From contig CADBMG010000057.1 in the NCBI GenBank assembly GCA_902795745.1, positions 1 through 35,513 on the forward strand: a stretch of DNA of 35,513 bases, read 5' to 3'. Made by a program: the position numbers and the translations under genes. This document shows positions 33,001-35,513 of the stretch, piece after piece (positions within the stretch are counted from its first letter, which is position 1; each line of letters starts with the position of its first letter). The notes beneath the pieces were generated by a model. It saw nothing but the letters and a program-made list of their open reading frames with translations, was not told the origin of the DNA and did not search any database. The DNA is from an uncultured Pseudomonadota bacterium. GTDB taxonomy: Bacteria > Pseudomonadota > Alphaproteobacteria > RF32 > CAG-239.

Positions 33001-33131
33001 ATTTCCGGCGGAGCAATTTCCGGATACATGCCGATAGGCATGGTCATAACGGAAACAACACCGGCGAGAGCCATTACAATAGCAATTACGACGGCAAAGC
33101 GAGGTCTGTCAATAAAGAACTTTGAAAACAT
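30009..33131 (-). CDS. RND efflux transporter, AcrB/HAE1 family
   Basis: The product has 1040 aa, full length. The N-terminus (MFSKFFIDRPRFAVVIAIVM) and the twelve membrane segments in two halves are typical. The proton relay is complete: D408-D409 (GLVVDDAIVVVER) and K935 (GLAAKNAILIVEF). Porter-domain landmarks are present (PGASAETVANNVGIPIEKAINGIENMLYMSS and RRSSDILAFLQV). It is a proton-driven exporter of hydrophobic drugs, bile salts or detergents from periplasm/inner membrane. It works with the adaptor encoded just upstream and an outer-membrane channel. The gene lies 11 nt after the adaptor gene and under the adjacent TetR regulator. Confidence 0.97.
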   Translation of the reverse strand: MFSKFFIDRPRFAVVIAIVMALAGVVSVMTMPIGMYPEIAPPEIRVSTTYPGASAETVANNVGIPIEKAINGIENMLYMSSNSYNSGAYQLSVAFETGTDPDIDQVKVQNRIQQVVATLPKEVQDMGVTVQRRSSDILAFLQVTSPNGTYDSNFLNNYVENNIKIAISRAYGVGEVNVMGSAISMRVWIDADKATALNIPLDTIKAAIRSQNVQPSLGSVGSAPGDGKQVLVYSLETKGRLNDPKDFENIIVRTAEEGGLVRLKDIARVELGSENYLLNSTVDGQPSVSIMINKSSGANAVNAMKAVRAELAKLERFYPKDFEVKIFVDTTDFILASIEEVFFTLFLTFGLVVFVCYIFLQDWRATLVPSIAIPVSILATFAVMKALGFNLNILTLFGLVLAIGLVVDDAIVVVERSLFLMQEENLSPKKAATKAMEQVSSAVVATTLVLLAIFVPIAFMGGITGKIYQQFAITISFAILFSSVNALTLSPALAATFLRPFEEKKSGPLGWFNRFISGITNKYLVAVSYLGRKISVIVFILGIIAICIGFFLKVTATSFLPNEDQGIIMINVQLPEGASNVRTEAVNQKIMETAKTESAVKSIMNLEGFSIMAGQGENVGFGVLSLKNWNERKDDKDFSTNILKRLQAVTSTFSEAKIQFFEMPAIPGLGSTNAMDFKIQSVESTDMNELETVVNNFTRAAMAMPQIMLAYSTYNAQTPHAYIEIDREKAESIGVAIGTIYSSLQTYIGSSYVNDINIGTQVNKVKIQADWKYRKDLSSLDKIYVHSSKGVMVPLGSLIKIKTVLLPRGIERYNQYPSATVNAMANIGFSTGEAMKALEDLAVKTLPKGYTYAWSGASLQEKNNQGQIFYIIAFAVLFAYLFMVAQYESWTIPLAVMLSVTGAMLGALIGLFITKMSLSIYAQLGLVLLVGLAAKNAILIVEFASEAHKRGATVLHAALYGTKERFRAVLMTAMTFILGVAPLVWASGASAGSRVAVGVPVFAGMIIGTAAGLVLIPLMYILIQTMTDYQKKETNAQPQN

Positions 33132-33142
33132 TTCTCTTCCCC

Positions 33143-34318
33143 CTATTTATCGGCTAAAATACCGATTTTAATCGGTGAATTATTTTGGATTTTTACATTA
33201 CCTTGCACAATGACTTTTTCGCCTTCATTAAGTCCGCTCAAAACGGCTTGTTCGTTACCGTTAATAGCATCGCCCAGCACCACGCGTCGTTGTTCGGCAA
33301 CTCCGTGCCAGTCATTTTCTTTGCTTGTCTCTTCATTGATTTTGGCAATATAAACAAATGCACCATCCTTGTCGTAGTTTACGGCAGTCTGCGGTATAAC
33401 AACTTTATAATTCGGCTCATTATCTGTTATCGCTGTCTGCACATAATTACCGGGAATTAGACGACCGGAGGAATTAGCTACATCGGTATATACAGTTATG
33501 GTAGCGGTATTGGTGTTTACGGCATTATCTATAAATTTGTTTACCACTTTTTCATTTACGGTTTCTCCTGTTGCCAAAGTAATACGTGCCTGCAAATCTT
33601 TGTCGGCATAATCTTTTTGCATCAATGAAGCAACTTCTTTGTCAGTCAGTGAAAAACTGATGCGCACCGGATCAACCTGAACAATGCGTGCCAACACAAC
33701 GCTCGAAGCCACCACATAGTTGCCTTTTGTTACCAAAACCTTACCGATTTTACCGCTAATAGGTGCGGTAACTTTGGTTTCATCCAAATCCTTTTTGGCA
33801 ACGTCCAAATTGGCTTTGGCTTCTTCAACAGCAGCTTTTGCTTGCAAGTAGGCACTTTCTGATGTATCAAAAGTTGCTTTTGAGGCATATTTTTCTTGGC
33901 TCAATTTAACTTGGCGGTTGTAATCGCGTTCTGCTTTAACTAAATTAGCCTTTGCGCTGTCCAAACGAGCTGTTGCCAAATCGTATGCTGCTTCGTATTT
34001 TGAAGAATCAATTTCAAATAAAACCTGTCCTTCAGTCACAAGACTTCCTTCATCAAACAAAACTTTTTCTACCGTACCGGTAACTTGCGGTAGAATACTC
34101 ACTTCATTAATTGCTTCAATGTAAGAAATTTTATCATTGAAGGAAGAAATATCTTTTTTATCTGCTCCTTGTGCCAAAACGTAAACTTCTCCGCCATAGC
34201 CCATCATATTGGCACTTGGTGAAAGACGCCCTTTCAAATACCAGCCAATGGCAACACAAAATATAAATAAGGCAATTTTTTTCGATATTTCTTTTAAATT
34301 AGGATAATTAATCTTCAT
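33143..34318 (-). CDS. RND periplasmic adaptor (AcrA/MexA-type)
   Basis: The product has 391 aa from the ATG at 34318 (GAGAG about 9 nt upstream); a GTG three codons earlier is possible. It is an inner-membrane-anchored adaptor: an N-terminal segment (about residues 10-30, no lipobox Cys), a biotinyl-lipoyl half (VSILPQVTGTVEKVLFDEGSLV), a long coiled-coil hairpin (AAYDLATARLDSAKANLVKAERDY to AEEAKANLDVAKKDL) and the second lipoyl half (VTAPISGKIGKVLVTKGNYV). Beta-barrel and membrane-proximal domains follow. It bridges the RND pump and the outer-membrane channel. Its start overlaps the end of the TetR gene by 11 nt. Confidence 0.95.
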   Translation of the reverse strand: MKINYPNLKEISKKIALFIFCVAIGWYLKGRLSPSANMMGYGGEVYVLAQGADKKDISSFNDKISYIEAINEVSILPQVTGTVEKVLFDEGSLVTEGQVLFEIDSSKYEAAYDLATARLDSAKANLVKAERDYNRQVKLSQEKYASKATFDTSESAYLQAKAAVEEAKANLDVAKKDLDETKVTAPISGKIGKVLVTKGNYVVASSVVLARIVQVDPVRISFSLTDKEVASLMQKDYADKDLQARITLATGETVNEKVVNKFIDNAVNTNTATITVYTDVANSSGRLIPGNYVQTAITDNEPNYKVVIPQTAVNYDKDGAFVYIAKINEETSKENDWHGVAEQRRVVLGDAINGNEQAVLSGLNEGEKVIVQGNVKIQNNSPIKIGILADK

Positions 34319-34943
34319 CTTTTTCACTCTCTGTTTTAATACTGTTGAAAATCAAATTGAAACCGGTACGTACCGCATCATCAAAATCATACGTTAGTCG
34401 TTTAGAAAAATAGCCTTCAAGCAAACCGCTGTACATCATTCTGAGCAATTCTGCAATCATAACCACATCAACATCATCACGAATCTTGCCGCGTTTTTGT
34501 AAACCTAACAGGCTCTCATACATCAAACTGCGACCAATATTTTGCGTTTTTTCAATTGAAGGACGGACTTTACTGATAATACTTTCGCTCCACTCCATCT
34601 GACTGGTAATGAAAAACAAAAATTTTGAAAATTTTTCATCTTCTCTGATGTGTTTATTAATTAGAAGCTCCATATCAATAATGTCGGTGAATTCCAACTC
34701 ATTACGTGCTTCCATAAAGTTACGAATAAGCACCAAATGCTTTTCGGCAAAATCATTAATCAGGGCGGCCACAATATCAGGTTTATTTCTGAAATTCCAA
34801 TAAACTGCACCTTTAGTTAAGTTTATACGCTTGGCAATTTCATCAAAGGTAGTTTTGGAATAGCCTTTTTCACAGAAAATATCCATAGCCGAAGCTAAAA
34901 TATCTTGGCGAGTTTGCTCGGCATCAGCCTTTGTTCGTCGCAT
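34308..34943 (-). CDS. TetR/AcrR-family repressor of the efflux operon
   Basis: The product has 211 aa. I chose the ATG at 34943 (MRRTKADAEQTRQDILASAM): AAAGGA lies 9 nt upstream and it matches the usual AcrR start; upstream in-frame codons lie inside the promoter region. The helix-turn-helix is clear (TTFDEIAKRINLTKGAVYWNFRNKPDI), with the W/Y-x-F typical of AcrR/TtgR pump repressors. It probably binds the palindrome at 35021-35046 and represses its own operon (regulator, adaptor, pump, rsmB and perhaps beyond). The identical site before the His-rich exported protein gene suggests a second target. Ligands are likely hydrophobic pump substrates. Confidence 0.95.
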   Translation of the reverse strand: MRRTKADAEQTRQDILASAMDIFCEKGYSKTTFDEIAKRINLTKGAVYWNFRNKPDIVAALINDFAEKHLVLIRNFMEARNELEFTDIIDMELLINKHIREDEKFSKFLFFITSQMEWSESIISKVRPSIEKTQNIGRSLMYESLLGLQKRGKIRDDVDVVMIAELLRMMYSGLLEGYFSKRLTYDFDDAVRTGFNLIFNSIKTESEKDED

Positions 34944-34967
34944 CGTATTAATCCTTTGCAAAATATT

Positions 34968-34983
34968 CATACTAAGCAGTATG
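34968..34983. promoter_or_regulatory. Short perfect palindrome before the TetR gene
   Basis: CATACT-aagc-AGTATG, 6-bp arms, 25 bp upstream of the TetR start. Read on the minus strand it is preceded by ATATACATAC, ten bases shared with the left side of the main operator. It may be a second, weaker binding site or a leader hairpin. A TTGCAT / TATACA pair with an 18-bp spacer lies just above it on the minus strand. Confidence 0.4.
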
Positions 34984-35020
34984 TATATAGCAATTTTGAC
35001 TAGAAATGCAATATTTTTTT

Positions 35021-35046
35021 TATACATTCAGGTATGTATATTTATT
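35021..35046. promoter_or_regulatory. TetR operator of the efflux operon (shared with 1716-1741)
   Basis: TATACAT (35021-35027), 6-bp centre, ATGTATA (35034-35040), with TTTATT to 35046. Read on the minus strand the 26 bases equal 1716-1741 exactly. It contains the same -10-like TATACA. It lies about 80 bp before the TetR start, in the usual place for an autoregulatory site. Confidence 0.75.
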
Positions 35047-35149
35047 AAAAATTATTTAAAATTAACCCGAAATATTTTCCAATAGCAAAAAAATGAAATT
35101 TTATATTTAGCGGTCATATTTCAGTGCTTATCTCGCAATTTAATAATCA

Positions 35150-35513
35150 TCAATTTACCGGAGCGGCAACAGCTTTATAAAAGGCTGTTAAGCTTTGCAA
35201 AACCTGTGTATTAATTGCCACAAAATCTTGTTCGGCGGCGATAAGATTTTGTTGAGTATGAACAACTTGGGAAAATTCAATCAAGCCGTTTTCATATTTT
35301 TTTTGCGTCAATTGTGCTGCTTTGCGCATATTTTGCAGGGCTCTTGCTCTATTTTGTAGTGCCGAAAGGTTTTCATAATATGCAGTTTGTGCATTTTTAA
35401 TTTCGGTAACCGCATCTAAAACGGTTTGCTTATAATTTGCTAAAGCTTCCGCTTTTATATATTTTTGCAGACGTACATTATTTTGCAAACGGTTCCAATC
35501 TAGCAGCGGCAAA
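35150..35513 (-). CDS. Outer-membrane efflux protein, TolC/NodT-type (5' part outside window)
   Basis: The last 120 residues are present; the frame is open at the right edge. The start of the visible part (PLLDWNRLQNNVRLQKY) matches the P-(I/L)-x-D-W-G/N-R-L-x-x-N segment of OprM/CusC/NodT channels. It is followed by long amphipathic helices (AVTEIKNAQTAYYENLSALQNRARALQNM) and the KKYENGLIEFSQVVHTQQNLIAAEQDF repeat signature. It would form the outer-membrane exit duct for the pump encoded downstream. It precedes the TetR gene on the same strand, but a 206-bp gap with the operator separates them. It therefore probably belongs to a distinct upstream transcript or promoter. Confidence 0.9.
   Translation of the reverse strand, partial: LPLLDWNRLQNNVRLQKYIKAEALANYKQTVLDAVTEIKNAQTAYYENLSALQNRARALQNMRKAAQLTQKKYENGLIEFSQVVHTQQNLIAAEQDFVAINTQVLQSLTAFYKAVAAPVN

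Overview
The window is AT-rich DNA from a Gram-negative bacterium. It carries LPS export (LptG), an RND tripartite pump, lipoprotein and signal-peptide genes, and housekeeping genes (serS, gmk, ligA, rsmB, hslO, recX). Gene content and style (LprI-like domains, a TPR-methyltransferase fusion, RecX, LptG) would fit an uncultured, host-associated alphaproteobacterium. That placement is inference; no rRNA or other decisive marker is present. I see no tRNA, rRNA, CRISPR array, transposase, integrase or phage gene.

Layout. 1-1135: the 3' part of a P-loop-kinase-like/Nudix/Nudix fusion, cut by the left edge. 1136-1812: a 677-bp gap with small repeats, a short minus-strand ORF with a near-consensus promoter, and a long palindromic operator overlapping the promoter of a His-rich exported protein (1813-2157). 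2218-3347 (minus): a TetR regulator coupled to an HExxH membrane protein. 3447-5704 (plus): an exported protein of unknown function coupled by a 1-nt overlap to an atypical MurC/Mpl-like ligase. 5778-10279 (plus): small lipoprotein, TPR-methyltransferase, 2[4Fe-4S] ferredoxin, TrmN6-like methyltransferase and a tandem LprI-like exported protein. hslO (minus) and recX (plus) are divergent at 11.25 kb.

11887-14322 is the most accessory-looking stretch. It holds a 114-aa orphan with a clean promoter, then a 295-aa orphan whose putative promoter has a run of nine G inside the -35/-10 spacer (a classic slipped-strand phase-variation layout). A 42-aa gene is translationally coupled to its end, and a two-TM protein follows.

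14323-22616 (minus) reads as one long tight transcription unit: gmk, cysK, lptG, a 53-aa membrane protein, serS, an HD hydrolase, a membrane-anchored AMMECR1-like protein, an M49-like metallopeptidase and a small membrane protein. It ends at a strong hairpin shared with the convergent gene. 22704-25574 (plus): an SDR and ligA.

25677-35513 (minus): from right to left, the end of an outer-membrane efflux protein, a TetR regulator, the adaptor and RND pump, rsmB overlapping the pump gene, a polytopic membrane protein, a TPR protein and a nitroreductase. The operator upstream of this TetR gene is identical over 26 bp to the one in front of the His-rich exported protein 33 kb away. The simplest reading is that the pump regulator controls both loci.
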